Assembly: GCF_040049295.1 (NCBI RefSeq)
Contig: NZ_JBDZDQ010000001.1
Span: forward strand, 310,001-374,000
Reading direction: 5' to 3'
DNA length: 64,000 nt
From: Sphingomonas sp. KR3-1
Lineage (GTDB): Bacteria > Pseudomonadota > Alphaproteobacteria > Sphingomonadales > Sphingomonadaceae
The notes under the pieces are model-generated. The model did not search any database, was not told where the DNA came from, and saw nothing but the letters and a program-made list of their open reading frames with translations. Both the position numbers and the translations under genes were made by a program. Positions 8,166-16,864 of the stretch are shown here, piece after piece. Each line of letters opens with the position of its first letter. Positions within the stretch are counted from its first letter, which is position 1.

Positions 8166-10514
8166 ATGCCGAACGAGCCGGAAGCGCAGACGCCCGAAAT
8201 CCTCCCGCGCCCCGATTTCCATTTCACCGGCGAAGTGGGCCGCACCTATCAGGACTCCGATCCGGCTACCTTCCCCCAGCCCGTCCAGCCGCCCAAGGGC
8301 GCGCCCAACATCGTGCTGATCCTGCTCGACGATGTCGGCTTCGGCCAGTTCTCCACCTTCGGCGGCGGCGTCCCCTCGCCCACCATGGACCGGCTTGCCA
8401 AGGAAGGGCTGCGCTACAATTATTTCCACACCACCGCGTTGTGCAGCCCGACCCGCGCCGCACTGATCACCGGGCGCAACCACCATTCGACCAGCTTCGC
8501 CGGCATCACCGAGCTGGCGACGGGCTATGACGGCTATTGCTGCATTCTGCCGCGAAGCTGCGGCACGATCGGCGAGGTGCTGCGCCAGAACGGCTACATG
8601 ACCGCCTGGATCGGCAAGAACCACAACACGCCGACCTGGGAGACCAGCGCCACCGGCCCGTTCGACCGCTGGGCCAATGGCCTGGGCTTCGATTATTTCT
8701 ACGGGTTCAACGGCGGCGACATGAACCACTGGAACCCGCTGCTATTCGAGAATCGCGATCTCGTCCCGGCCTCGGACGACCCCGACTATCACCTGACCGA
8801 GGACCTCGCCGACAAGGCGATCACCTGGGTGCGCAAGGTGAAAAGCATCGCCCCGGACAAGCCCTATTTCCTCTATGTCGCCCCCGGCGCCACCCACGCC
8901 CCGCACCACGCCTCCAATGCCTGGGCCGACAAGTTCAAGGGCCAGTTCGATGGCGGCTGGGACGCCTATCGAGAGGCGACGATCGAGCGCCAGAAGAAGC
9001 TCGGCGTCATCCCCGCCGATACCGATCTCACCACCCGCTCCAAGGGCCTGCCCGCCTGGGACAGCCTCGCCCCCGATCAGCAGCGGCTCTATGCCCGGAT
9101 GATGGAGGTCTTCGCCGGCTATGGCGCCCAGGCCGATGTCGCGATGGGCCGGGTGATCGACGCGGTGAAGGAACTGCCCGACGCCGACAACACGATCATC
9201 ATCTACATCGCCGGCGACAACGGCTCGAGCGCGGAGGGCGGCATCGAGGGATCGCTGTGCGAGAACATGTTCTTCAATGGCTTCCCGGAGAAATGGGAGG
9301 ACAATCTCAAGGCGATCGACGAGCTGGGCGGGCCGAAGCACTTCAACCATTTCCCCTCGGCCTGGGCGCATGCGATGAACACGCCCTTCCAATGGACCAA
9401 GCAGGTCGCCAGCCATTTCGGCGGCACGCGCAACCCGATGATCATCTCTTGGCCCGATCGGATCAAGGACGGCGGCGGGCTGCGCAGCCAGTTCATCCAC
9501 ACGATTGACATCGTCCCGACGCTCTACGAAGTCTGCGGCGTCACTGCGCCGAGCGTGCTGAACGGCATCCAGCAGAAGCCGATCGAGGGCGTGAGCTTCG
9601 CCGCGACCTTCGAGGACGGCGAAGCCACGAGCAATCGCAAGACCCAGTATTTCGAGCTGGGGGTCAATCGCGGCCTCTATCATGACGGCTGGATGGCCTC
9701 GGCGCCGAGCTTCGTCCCCTGGGCGCCGGTCCGCTCGGAGGATTGGGACCCCGATCAGCAGGTCTGGGAGCTGTATAAGCTCGACGGGGATTTCTCCCAG
9801 GCGCACGACCTCGCCGCGGAGCATCCGGACAAGCTGCGCGAGCTGCAGGACATGTGGTGGGTCGAGGCCGCCAAGTACAACGTCCTGCCGCTCGACTGGC
9901 GCGCGACGATCCGGATGAACGCCGAGGCGATGGGCCGCCCCTCGATGGTCGGCCACCGCACCAGAGCGGTCTATTACGAAGGCCAGACCGCGCTGCCCGA
10001 CGCCGCCTGCCTGCCGATGCTCAACAAGAGCTGGACGATCACCGCTGAGATCGACCTGCCCGACGAGGAGGCAGAAGGCATGATTGTCACCCATGGCGGG
10101 CTCGAGGGCGGCTACGGTCTCTATCTGCGCGCGGGCAAGCCGGCCTTCGTCTACAACTTCCTCTCGGTCGATCGCCCCACCTTCACTTCGTCCAAGGCCC
10201 TGGGCGCCGGCCGGCACATCCTGGTCGTCAATTTCGCCTATGACGGCGGCGGCATGGGCAAGGGCGCGAAGATCACGCTCTCCAGCGATGGCGAGGTGCT
10301 GGCGGAGGGCCGGATCGAGCGATCGGTGCCGATCCAGTTCTCGCTCGGCGAAGGACTCGACATCGGCATGGACACCGGCTCGCCGATCGACTTCACCTAC
10401 AAGATGCCGTTCAAGTTCACCGGCCGGATCGAGAAGGTGACCGTGGAGATCAAGCCCGAACCCGCCAAGGCGCAGGCAGGCGCAGAAGCGAAGGTGACGG
10501 AGCCGGCGGAATAG
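8166..10514 (+). CDS. Arylsulfatase (type I, formylglycine-dependent)
   Basis: This 782-residue sulfatase has the metal-binding LDD at 54-56 and the signature CSPTRAALITG, in which C93 would be converted to formylglycine. Further metal ligands lie in the later AGDNGSSAEGG segment. The region after about residue 600 adds a long C-terminal domain, as in the large AtsA-like sulfatases of Pseudomonas and mycobacteria. The N-terminus has no signal peptide, so it is probably cytoplasmic. The start at 8166 is preceded by GGAGACGAG, a good ribosome-binding site. It hydrolyses sulfate esters, possibly for sulfur scavenging. No sulfate-transport or sulfatase-maturation gene is beside it. Confidence 0.93.
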   Translation: MPNEPEAQTPEILPRPDFHFTGEVGRTYQDSDPATFPQPVQPPKGAPNIVLILLDDVGFGQFSTFGGGVPSPTMDRLAKEGLRYNYFHTTALCSPTRAALITGRNHHSTSFAGITELATGYDGYCCILPRSCGTIGEVLRQNGYMTAWIGKNHNTPTWETSATGPFDRWANGLGFDYFYGFNGGDMNHWNPLLFENRDLVPASDDPDYHLTEDLADKAITWVRKVKSIAPDKPYFLYVAPGATHAPHHASNAWADKFKGQFDGGWDAYREATIERQKKLGVIPADTDLTTRSKGLPAWDSLAPDQQRLYARMMEVFAGYGAQADVAMGRVIDAVKELPDADNTIIIYIAGDNGSSAEGGIEGSLCENMFFNGFPEKWEDNLKAIDELGGPKHFNHFPSAWAHAMNTPFQWTKQVASHFGGTRNPMIISWPDRIKDGGGLRSQFIHTIDIVPTLYEVCGVTAPSVLNGIQQKPIEGVSFAATFEDGEATSNRKTQYFELGVNRGLYHDGWMASAPSFVPWAPVRSEDWDPDQQVWELYKLDGDFSQAHDLAAEHPDKLRELQDMWWVEAAKYNVLPLDWRATIRMNAEAMGRPSMVGHRTRAVYYEGQTALPDAACLPMLNKSWTITAEIDLPDEEAEGMIVTHGGLEGGYGLYLRAGKPAFVYNFLSVDRPTFTSSKALGAGRHILVVNFAYDGGGMGKGAKITLSSDGEVLAEGRIERSVPIQFSLGEGLDIGMDTGSPIDFTYKMPFKFTGRIEKVTVEIKPEPAKAQAGAEAKVTEPAE

Positions 10515-10535
10515 GCGCTCGCCCCCCCGCTAGGC

Positions 10536-11549
10536 TCAGAACAGCAGCGTGATCGCGTAGAACAGCGCGCCCACCGCCGCCGAGGCGGGAATCGTGATCA
10601 CCCAGGCGACGATGACGCTGCGCGCCACGCCCCAACGCACGGCCGAGGCCCGGCGTGCCGTGCCGGCACCGATCACCGCGCCGGTGATCGTGTGCGTGGT
10701 CGAGACCGGGATGCCGAGCACCGAGGCGCCGAACAGCACGATCGATCCGGCAAGCGAGGCGCTGAAGCCCTGGTGCTGCGAGAGCTTGGTGATCCGCGAG
10801 CCCATCGTCTCGATGATCTTCCAGCCGCCGCTCAGCGTGCCCAGCGCGATCGCGATGTAGCAGGAGATCGCCACCCAGTGCGGCACATGGAATTCGCCGT
10901 GCAGATGCCCGGTCGAATAGAGCAGCACGGTGATGATCCCCATCGTCTTCTGCGCGTCGTTGAGGCCGTGGCTCAGCGAATAGGCGCCCGAGGAGACCAG
11001 GTGCAGCGTGCGGAAGCTGCGCTCCGCGGTGCGCGTGTTGGCACGGCTGAACAGCCAGGAAGTGATCAACATGATCAGCATCGCCAGGATCATTCCGATC
11101 GTCGGCGATAGCACGATGGCGATCAGCGTCTTGTTCAGCCCGGCCCATTTGACGCCGGTGAGCCCGGCATGCGCCACGCCCGAGCCGATCATCCCGCCAA
11201 CCAGCGCGTGGCTGGACGAGGACGGGATGCCCTTGAGCCACGTCACGATGTTCCAGAACATCGCGCCGACCAGCGCGCCGAACACCACCGAGGGAGTGAT
11301 CAGGTTCTTGTCGATCAGCCCCTGGCCGATCGTGTCCGCCACCTTGTGCAGGCTGGGGAAGACGATGGTCAGGAAATAGGCCGCGAAGTTGAACATCGCG
11401 GCGAAGGCGACGGCGTGGACGGGCTTCAGCAGCCGCGTCGCCACAACGGTGGCGATCGAGTTGGCAGCGTCGTGCAGGCCGTTGAGAAAATCGAACGCCA
11501 GCGCGACGATGATCAGGCCGATGAGCAGCGGGAGGGCGAGTTCGTACAT
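10536..11549 (-). CDS. PiT-family inorganic phosphate transporter
   Basis: This 337-residue membrane protein has the two PiT signature repeats: FDFLNGLHDAANSIATVVATR near residue 19-39 and LSHGLNDAQKTMG in the second half, each flanked by hydrophobic helices. A GIPSSSSHALVGG segment and a matching GIPVSTTHTITGAVIG segment are the inverted-topology repeats. It should import phosphate using the proton or cation gradient at the inner membrane. It is transcribed after the Nudix-DUF47 gene with only 10 bp between them. PiT plus DUF47 is a widespread conserved pair. Confidence 0.94.
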   Translation of the reverse strand: MYELALPLLIGLIIVALAFDFLNGLHDAANSIATVVATRLLKPVHAVAFAAMFNFAAYFLTIVFPSLHKVADTIGQGLIDKNLITPSVVFGALVGAMFWNIVTWLKGIPSSSSHALVGGMIGSGVAHAGLTGVKWAGLNKTLIAIVLSPTIGMILAMLIMLITSWLFSRANTRTAERSFRTLHLVSSGAYSLSHGLNDAQKTMGIITVLLYSTGHLHGEFHVPHWVAISCYIAIALGTLSGGWKIIETMGSRITKLSQHQGFSASLAGSIVLFGASVLGIPVSTTHTITGAVIGAGTARRASAVRWGVARSVIVAWVITIPASAAVGALFYAITLLF

Positions 11550-11559
11550 CCCACCAGCC

Positions 11560-12660
11560 TCAGGCGTGGTCGATCACGATGCCATCGATCTCGTTCGCGA
11601 CATCCTCGAACGCGTCGACGATCCGCTCGAGATGCTTGTAGACTTCGCGTTGGACCGAGAAGGTCAGCGTATCGACCGGGCCGAGCTCGGTGAAGGCGCG
11701 CTTGAGCCCGGCGCGGTGGATCTCGTCGGCATGGCTCTCCATGCGGACCAGCCGCTCGGTCAGCTCGTGCAGGCGCTTGCCGTGGCGGGCGACGTCGCGC
11801 AGCAGCGGCATCGCCTCGACGACCAGGCGCGCGGCATCGACGACGATCGCGACCATGTCCTGCATCTCGCGCTCGAAGCTGGTGACTTCATAGAGGTCGA
11901 TCGCCTGTACCGCGGCCTGCATCTCGTCGATCGCATCGTCCATCGAGCCGATCAGCGAGGTGATCGCGCCTCGGTCGAAGGGCGTGAGGAAGGTCTCGCG
12001 CACGGTGCGCAGCATCTCACGGATGATCTCGTCGGCATCATGCTCACGCTCGATGACTTCGCGGACATGGTCGCGGTTGCCGTCCTGGACCAGCCGCGAC
12101 AGCGCTTCTGCCGCCGCCGAGATGGTGACGGCGTGCGCTTCGAACAGCTCGAAGAAATTGCCGGTCTTGGGCAACAGGCGCTGGAACCAGGCGAACATGG
12201 AAGTGACTTTCGATTTCTGGGCGACGGCGGCGAGAATGCCGGTGCGCTGGGTGGCGGCCTTGAATTCGGACTGGCCGAAGGAACGGATGAGATCGCGCAG
12301 ATCCTCCTCGTCGACCGCCTCGGCGGCCTCGGCGAGGCTGAACCAGCGGCGCTCGCGCTGGGATTGCTCCTTCCACGCGGTCAGCTCGGCATTGACCGCG
12401 AGAGGGAAGACATCGACGTCGATCATCAACGACGCGCCGTTGCCGCGCTTCTTGCGATAGCGATAGGAACCGATCGGCGTGGGGCACACAAGCCCGAGCA
12501 CCCCGGCCTCCTCCTTCGCCTCGAGCGCGGCGGCGCTGTGCAGTGCGACGCCGGCCGGAAGATTACCCTTGGGGATCACCCAGCGGCCGCTCTCGCGCGA
12601 GGTGACCAGCATGATCCGCACGGGCGCATCGATGGCAATGCCTTCAGTGCGGTACGGCAA
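11560..12660 (-). CDS. Fusion: Nudix hydrolase + DUF47 (PhoU-like) phosphate-transport accessory protein
   Basis: The frame codes for 366 residues without a break. Residues 1 to about 140 are a Nudix domain (WVIPKGNL, then a Nudix-box-like AAALEAKEEAGV), of the PKG type seen in DIPP-like diphosphoinositol or dinucleoside-polyphosphate hydrolases. The first Glu and the Arg of the classical box are not conserved. Residues about 155-366 are a full DUF47 (TIGR00153) helical domain, starting MFAWFQRLLPKTGNFF. That Met (12196-12198) could be an independent start, but there is no convincing ribosome-binding site before it. DUF47 proteins act with PiT transporters, and the pit gene follows after 10 bp. 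Confidence 0.83.
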   Translation of the reverse strand: MPYRTEGIAIDAPVRIMLVTSRESGRWVIPKGNLPAGVALHSAAALEAKEEAGVLGLVCPTPIGSYRYRKKRGNGASLMIDVDVFPLAVNAELTAWKEQSQRERRWFSLAEAAEAVDEEDLRDLIRSFGQSEFKAATQRTGILAAVAQKSKVTSMFAWFQRLLPKTGNFFELFEAHAVTISAAAEALSRLVQDGNRDHVREVIEREHDADEIIREMLRTVRETFLTPFDRGAITSLIGSMDDAIDEMQAAVQAIDLYEVTSFEREMQDMVAIVVDAARLVVEAMPLLRDVARHGKRLHELTERLVRMESHADEIHRAGLKRAFTELGPVDTLTFSVQREVYKHLERIVDAFEDVANEIDGIVIDHA

Positions 12661-12750
12661 GGCGGCAATCTGGCGAATGGCAACGGCTCCGGGAGGGACG
12701 AGAGAGCGCGTTACAATCTTGTGTCAATGCGGTGCAAGGCCGCAGCTGCC

Positions 12751-13524
12751 TCAGCTGTGGACGGACGGCACCTCGCCGGGACGCAGCGTTAGCACCCGTA
12801 CGCCCTCCCCGGTCACCGCGACGGTGTGTTCGAACTGGGCGGAGAGCTTCCCGTCGACGGTGACGACGGTCCAGCCATCCGCCTCGGTGCGCACCAGCCG
12901 GCTGCCCTGGTTGAGCATCGGCTCGATCGTGAACACCATGCCCTCGCGCAGCGTGAGGCCGGTGCCGGGCTTGCCGAAATGGAGGATCTGCGGGTCTTCG
13001 TGCATCTCGGTGCCGATGCCATGGCCACAATAATCGCGGACGATCGAATAGCCGGCGCGCTTGGCATGGCGCTCGATCGCATGGCCGATATCGCCGAGCC
13101 GGGCGCCGGGGCGCGCCGCGTGGATGCCCTTCCACATCGCCTCATAGGTGATACGCACCAGCCTGCGCGCGGCCGGCGCGACTTCGCCAATCAGGTAAGT
13201 CTTGCTGGAATCGGCAATGTAGCCGTTCTTCTCCAGCGTGATGTCCAGGTTGACGATGTCGCCGTCCTGCAGGACGTCCTCGCGCGACGGGACGCCGTGG
13301 CACACCACGTCGTTGCGCGAGCAGTTTAGCACGAAACCATAGCCATATTGGCCCTTGCTCGCCGGCCGCGCGCCGAGATCGCGGACGATGAACGCCTCGA
13401 CCAGATCGTTGATCTCCATCGTCGTCCGCCCGGCCAGCGCCAGGCCGTCGAGATGCGTGAAGACCGATGCCAGCAGCCGGCCGGATTCGGCCATCAGCGC
13501 GACTTCGTCGGGGGATTTGATCAC
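12751..13524 (-). CDS. map: Methionine aminopeptidase, type I
   Basis: This 257-residue enzyme removes the initiator Met from new proteins. The five metal ligands are visible in order: NLDITL (Asp), ADSSKT (Asp), YCGHGIG (His), FTIEPM (Glu) and AQFEHTV (Glu). The length is normal for bacterial MetAP-I without an N-terminal extension. The GTG start at 13522-13524 overlaps the stop of the ParD-like gene (GTGA), so the two are translationally coupled and share the upstream promoter. Confidence 0.97.
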   Translation of the reverse strand: MIKSPDEVALMAESGRLLASVFTHLDGLALAGRTTMEINDLVEAFIVRDLGARPASKGQYGYGFVLNCSRNDVVCHGVPSREDVLQDGDIVNLDITLEKNGYIADSSKTYLIGEVAPAARRLVRITYEAMWKGIHAARPGARLGDIGHAIERHAKRAGYSIVRDYCGHGIGTEMHEDPQILHFGKPGTGLTLREGMVFTIEPMLNQGSRLVRTEADGWTVVTVDGKLSAQFEHTVAVTGEGVRVLTLRPGEVPSVHS

Positions 13525-13733
13525 TCGGCGGCGACCCCGATATCGGCGGGATCCACGCCAGCCTCCCGCAGCTCGCGGACGACGATCTGCTGGAAGGTCA
13601 GCTGCGGGTTGAGCTCGCAGAGCATGCCGATCCGGATCCAGAATGCCGCCTGGGCATTGATCGAGCGATAGGAGGCCTTGCTCGCCCGGCGGAGCTGATC
13701 GTGCAGCTCATCCTCGATGTTGACGATGCCCAT
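13521..13733 (-). CDS. ParD-like family protein
   Basis: This 70-residue protein matches the ParD-like family (PF11903). It begins MGIVNIEDELHDQLRRASK, a ribbon-helix-helix-type start, followed by the family hallmark SINAQAAFWIRIGML. Proteins of this family resemble ParD antitoxins but usually stand without a ParE toxin and often lie next to map, as here. It probably binds DNA as a dimer, and the perfect palindrome just upstream is the obvious autoregulatory site. No toxin gene adjoins it, so I do not call it a toxin-antitoxin system. Confidence 0.85.
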   Translation of the reverse strand: MGIVNIEDELHDQLRRASKASYRSINAQAAFWIRIGMLCELNPQLTFQQIVVRELREAGVDPADIGVAAE

Positions 13734-13754
13734 CAGCGATTCCCGTATATACGA

Positions 13755-13766
13755 ATCATATATGAT
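13755..13766. promoter_or_regulatory. Perfect 12-bp palindrome upstream of the ParD-like/map operon
   Basis: ATCATATATGAT is a perfect palindrome, 22 bp before the start of the ParD-like gene and flanked by further AT-rich inverted bases (TATAT on one side, ATATA on the other). It stands out in this GC-rich context. It lies in the 67-bp gap that must hold the operon promoter. Ribbon-helix-helix proteins commonly bind such sites to control their own genes. Binding is inferred. Confidence 0.55.
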
Positions 13767-13800
13767 CCATATAGATGGCGTACGACCCGGGCAAGCCCCG

Positions 13801-15078
13801 CTAGACTTTCGCCCTCGCCTTGCCGGGCCTCAGCCAGAGCGACATCAATGCCACCGGCATCGTCGCGGCACCCGTCATGCCGATCACTTGCGGCACGGTG
13901 AAGCCGCGGCCGAGTAGCACGGTGGCGATCAGCACCACCGGCACCATCACCAGCGAATTGACGATGTTGTTCGCCGCGATCACCCGCGAGCGCGCCTCGG
14001 CCGGGCTCTCGACGAGCAGGATCGCGTAGAGCGGCACGACGAACATGCCGCCGGAGAGCGCCAGCCCGGCCAGGTCGACCAGGATCCGCCCGCTGCCGGG
14101 CGAGGCGAAGAACTGCGCGATGCTGGCATGCGGATGCACAACGACGAACCCGCTGGTCGCCCACCACAGGTCGATCAGGAACAGTCCCATCGCCAGCGCC
14201 GAGGCCGGTACGAACTTCGCCGAGGTTTCGCCGGCGAGCAGCCGGTTGACCAGCATCGAGCCCAGCGCGATCGCCACCGAGAAGATGACGAGGAACAGCG
14301 TCACCACATGTTCGGCGCCGCCGAGCGTGCCCGAGACCAAAGGCAGCAGTTCCGACGCGACCACTGCGCCGACGGCGAAGAACCAGCTGATGCCGAGGAT
14401 TGCCAGCCAGCCATCGGGCGAATCATGCCCGGCCTTGAGCACCTGCCAGGTGCTGGTGAACGGATTGCGCGTGATCCGGACCTTGGCCAGCGGCGGCGCG
14501 GGCGTAATCGCCAGGCTGGCGAGCAGCCCGCACACCGCGAGCAGCGTGGCGATCGCGCCGGCGGCGAAGGGCGAGACGAAGCCGGCGAGCAGCTGCCCGC
14601 CCAGGATCGCCAGAAAGGTGCCGCCCTCGATCACCCCGATGCCGCCGAGCAGCTCGTCGGCGTGGAGATGCTGCGGCATGATCGAATATTTGACCGGCCC
14701 GAAGATCGTCGAATGGCAGCCCATGCAGAACAGCGCGACCAGCAGCAGCGGGATCGAGGGCAGCGCCAGCCCGGCCAGGCCGATCGCCATGAACAGGATT
14801 TCCGCCATCTTCACCCAGCGGATCAGCCGGGCCTTGTCGATGCCGTCCGCCAGTTCCCCGCCCAGCCCGGAGAACAGGAAATAGGGCAGCATGAAGATGC
14901 CGGTCGACAGCGTGGCGAGCATCGCCGACTTGGCGGGCGCATCCGCGTAGAGCGTGAAGCTCGCCAGGAACAGCATCGCATATTTGAGCGCGTTGTCGTT
15001 GAACGCGCCGAGGAACTGGACGACGAACAGCGGGCCGAAACGGCGCTTGGCGAGCAGGGAGAGGTCCGGCGCAGACAT
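13801..15078 (-). CDS. MFS transporter (LplT-like)
   Basis: This protein of about 425 residues has roughly twelve hydrophobic segments. Its N-terminal sequence (LLAKRRFGPLFVVQFLGAFN, DNALKYA) and the loop FGPVKYSIMPQHL are typical of the LplT branch of the major facilitator superfamily, which flips lysophospholipids at the inner membrane. LplT usually goes with an acyltransferase/acyl-ACP synthetase (Aas), absent here, so the substrate is uncertain. I chose the ATG at 15076-15078, where the conserved sequence begins. An ATG six codons upstream is possible, and further upstream the frame runs into tRNA-adjacent non-coding DNA. Confidence 0.85.
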   Translation of the reverse strand: MSAPDLSLLAKRRFGPLFVVQFLGAFNDNALKYAMLFLASFTLYADAPAKSAMLATLSTGIFMLPYFLFSGLGGELADGIDKARLIRWVKMAEILFMAIGLAGLALPSIPLLLVALFCMGCHSTIFGPVKYSIMPQHLHADELLGGIGVIEGGTFLAILGGQLLAGFVSPFAAGAIATLLAVCGLLASLAITPAPPLAKVRITRNPFTSTWQVLKAGHDSPDGWLAILGISWFFAVGAVVASELLPLVSGTLGGAEHVVTLFLVIFSVAIALGSMLVNRLLAGETSAKFVPASALAMGLFLIDLWWATSGFVVVHPHASIAQFFASPGSGRILVDLAGLALSGGMFVVPLYAILLVESPAEARSRVIAANNIVNSLVMVPVVLIATVLLGRGFTVPQVIGMTGAATMPVALMSLWLRPGKARAKV

Positions 15079-15228
15079 GGCGTTCCGATCAGGCATCAGG
15101 CGCAACCCCGCCCGCGTCAACCAGGTCGACGGATTTTCGACTCCGGCGGAGAATATTGCAGCCTCGCGAGAGAGGCTTGGCCGCGCCAGGCGCCGCAAGC
15201 GCGGACGCGGATCCGAACGCCAGCGAAA

Positions 15229-15305
15229 TGGTGCCCCCGAGTGGATTCGAACCACCGGCCTGCGGTTTAGGAAACCGTCGCTCTATCCTGCTGAGCTACG
15301 GGGGC
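15229..15305 (-). tRNA. tRNA-Arg (CCT anticodon)
   Basis: Read on the minus strand, the sequence folds into a full cloverleaf: acceptor stem GCCCCCG with CGGGGGC, D-arm GCTC...GAGC, anticodon loop TTCCTAA (anticodon CCT), and T-arm with GGTTCGAATCC. The discriminator base A and an encoded CCA (15229-15231) follow. It decodes AGG. The gene lies between the MFS and DUF1178 genes, both also on the minus strand. Confidence 0.96.
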
Positions 15306-15339
15306 ACGGCGCGCGTGGTATCGAGCCGCGCCCGGGCGG

Positions 15340-15771
15340 TCAATTGCATGCCTCGGGCGGGACCACCGGCAAGGGCAGCGGCGCGACCGGGACGCCCTCG
15401 TCGATCAGCGCCTTCGCCTCCGCCGTGCTCGCCTGGCCGTGGATCGGCACATGGGGCGCTTCGCCCAGGTGCATCGCCCGCGCCTTGTCGGCAAAGGCGC
15501 TGCCGACCCACTGCGAGCCCTCCAGCGCCTTGGCCTGCATGCCCGCCAACGCCGCCATCGCAGCCTTGACTGCCTCGGGCGCCGGCGCCGAGGCCACCGC
15601 ATTGCCCTTGGGCGCGACATTGGGCGCCATCACTGCCTTGTCGACCTCCGCCACCCCGCACATCGGGCAGGCGACCAGCCCCGCGGCGCGCTGCGCATCC
15701 CACGCAGCGCTCGATCCGAACCATGCCTCGAAGACATGGCCGCCCGCGCATTTCAGGTCGAAGACGATCAT
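15340..15771 (-). CDS. DUF1178 family protein
   Basis: This 143-residue protein matches DUF1178 over its whole length. It begins MIVFDLKCAGGHVFEAWF and has a CPMC motif (residues 35-38) that with the first Cys (C8) resembles a zinc-ribbon site. The C-terminal half is Ala-rich with a conserved EAKALIDEGVPVAPLPLP segment. The family is common in Alphaproteobacteria and has no known function. The glutaredoxin gene lies 12 bp upstream and comF just beyond, all on the same strand, so they probably form one transcript. Confidence 0.9.
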   Translation of the reverse strand: MIVFDLKCAGGHVFEAWFGSSAAWDAQRAAGLVACPMCGVAEVDKAVMAPNVAPKGNAVASAPAPEAVKAAMAALAGMQAKALEGSQWVGSAFADKARAMHLGEAPHVPIHGQASTAEAKALIDEGVPVAPLPLPVVPPEACN

Positions 15772-15783
15772 CGCGCCGCGCGC

Positions 15784-16038
15784 TCAGCCGAGCAGCGGAT
15801 CGAGCCCGCCGCGCCCATCGAGCGCCGCCAGATCGTCGGAGCCGCCGATATGCTTGCCGTCGATGAAGACCTGGGGAACCGTGGTGCGGCCATGCGCACG
15901 ATCGATCATCTCGGCGCGGCGCGGGCCGCCCATCGAGATGTCGATCTCCTCATATTCGGCATGCTTGCCGTCGAGCAGCGCCTTGGCGCGGTAGCAATAG
16001 GGGCAGAATGCCTTGGTGTAGATTTCGATCTTGGCCAT
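15784..16038 (-). CDS. grxC: Glutaredoxin 3
   Basis: This 84-residue glutaredoxin has the dithiol active site CPYC at residues 12-15 (KAFCPYCYRAK), the cis-Pro segment TTVPQVFIDG, and the glutathione-binding GGSDDL. Size and motifs fit GrxC, which reduces protein disulfides and glutathione mixed disulfides with GSH in the cytoplasm. It sits 12 bp upstream of the DUF1178 gene and 34 bp downstream of comF, all on the minus strand. Confidence 0.95.
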   Translation of the reverse strand: MAKIEIYTKAFCPYCYRAKALLDGKHAEYEEIDISMGGPRRAEMIDRAHGRTTVPQVFIDGKHIGGSDDLAALDGRGGLDPLLG

Positions 16039-16072
16039 TGGTCCTTACACCTGTGGTCGCGCCGGGCACTTG

Positions 16073-16822
16073 TCAATCCGCGCCCTCCCCGCCTTCCAGA
16101 ACGCGCGCCCAGCACAGAAGGATCACTTCGCGCGCGCCGCCGCGCTTGAGCAGCCGCGCGCAGGCATTGGCGGTTGCGCCGCTGGTATGGACATCGTCGA
16201 CCAGCACCACCGTCCTGCCGGCCAGCGCCGCGCGCGCATCCGGCGCGAGCGCGAAGGCGCCGGCAACCGCCTTGGCCCGCGCGCGCGCGCCAAGGTTGCG
16301 CAGCACCGGCGTCGCGCGGGTGCGGCGCAGCAGGCCAGGTGCGAGCGGCACCGCGTGCGTCCGCGACAGGCTCGCCGCGATCAGCGCGGCCTGGTTGAAC
16401 CCGCGCGACCACAGCCGCCAGCGGTGGAGCGGCACCGGCACGAGCAACTCGGCCTCCCCCGGCATCAGCCGCGTCATCGCCCGCGCCATCGTCGCCGCGC
16501 AGGCGAGCCGCCCCGAATATTTGAGCTTGAGCGCCACTGCCCGCGCCACCTCGCCATAGGCCACCGCGGCGCGGATGCCGTCATGCGGCGGCGGATCGGC
16601 GATGCACGCGGCGCAGCGCGCGCCCTCCCCCCGGTCATGGTCGAACGGCGCGTGGCAGGCGGCGCACCAGGGCGGGCCGAGGAAGCGCAGGCTGGTCCAG
16701 CATGCCGCGCAGAAGCGGTGGTCCGCCGGCGTGATCGCGCTGCAGCCCGGGCAGCGCGGCGGCAGCGCGAGATCGGCGATCCGCGCCAGAGGCTGCACGA
16801 GGGGCTGGGTCCAGCGGGCCAC
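16073..16822 (-). CDS. ComF family protein (phosphoribosyltransferase-like)
   Basis: This protein of about 249 residues starts with a double zinc-ribbon (PPRCPGCS, then RFCAACW, CAACHAPF and CAACI). The C-terminal half is a type I phosphoribosyltransferase fold with VVLVDDVHTSGAT as the PRPP-binding motif and LLVPVPLHRWRLWSRGFNQA upstream of it. Homologues include ComF/GntX, linked to DNA uptake in competent bacteria, but they are also found in non-competent species. The frame stays open far upstream. I took the GTG at 16820-16822, the nearest start to the zinc ribbon. It is divergent from a methyltransferase gene 42 bp away. Confidence 0.88.
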   Translation of the reverse strand: MARWTQPLVQPLARIADLALPPRCPGCSAITPADHRFCAACWTSLRFLGPPWCAACHAPFDHDRGEGARCAACIADPPPHDGIRAAVAYGEVARAVALKLKYSGRLACAATMARAMTRLMPGEAELLVPVPLHRWRLWSRGFNQAALIAASLSRTHAVPLAPGLLRRTRATPVLRNLGARARAKAVAGAFALAPDARAALAGRTVVLVDDVHTSGATANACARLLKRGGAREVILLCWARVLEGGEGAD

Positions 16823-16864
16823 GCCCGCCTTGTCCCCGGCTGCGCTCCGGCGCACAAGCGCGCC

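Noticed and set aside
13521..13733. ParD-like protein as half of a toxin-antitoxin system
   Set aside because: No ParE-type gene adjoins it; the neighbour on each side is map or a non-coding gap, and the ParD-like family is usually solitary.
15229..15305. tRNA-Arg as an integration site for an island
   Set aside because: No integrase, direct repeat or composition change is visible beside it; the AT-rich toxin island is 2.4 kb away past housekeeping genes.
16031..16864. Upstream extension of the methyltransferase reading frame to 16031
   Set aside because: It lies antisense to comF and the conserved methyltransferase N-terminus begins at 16865.
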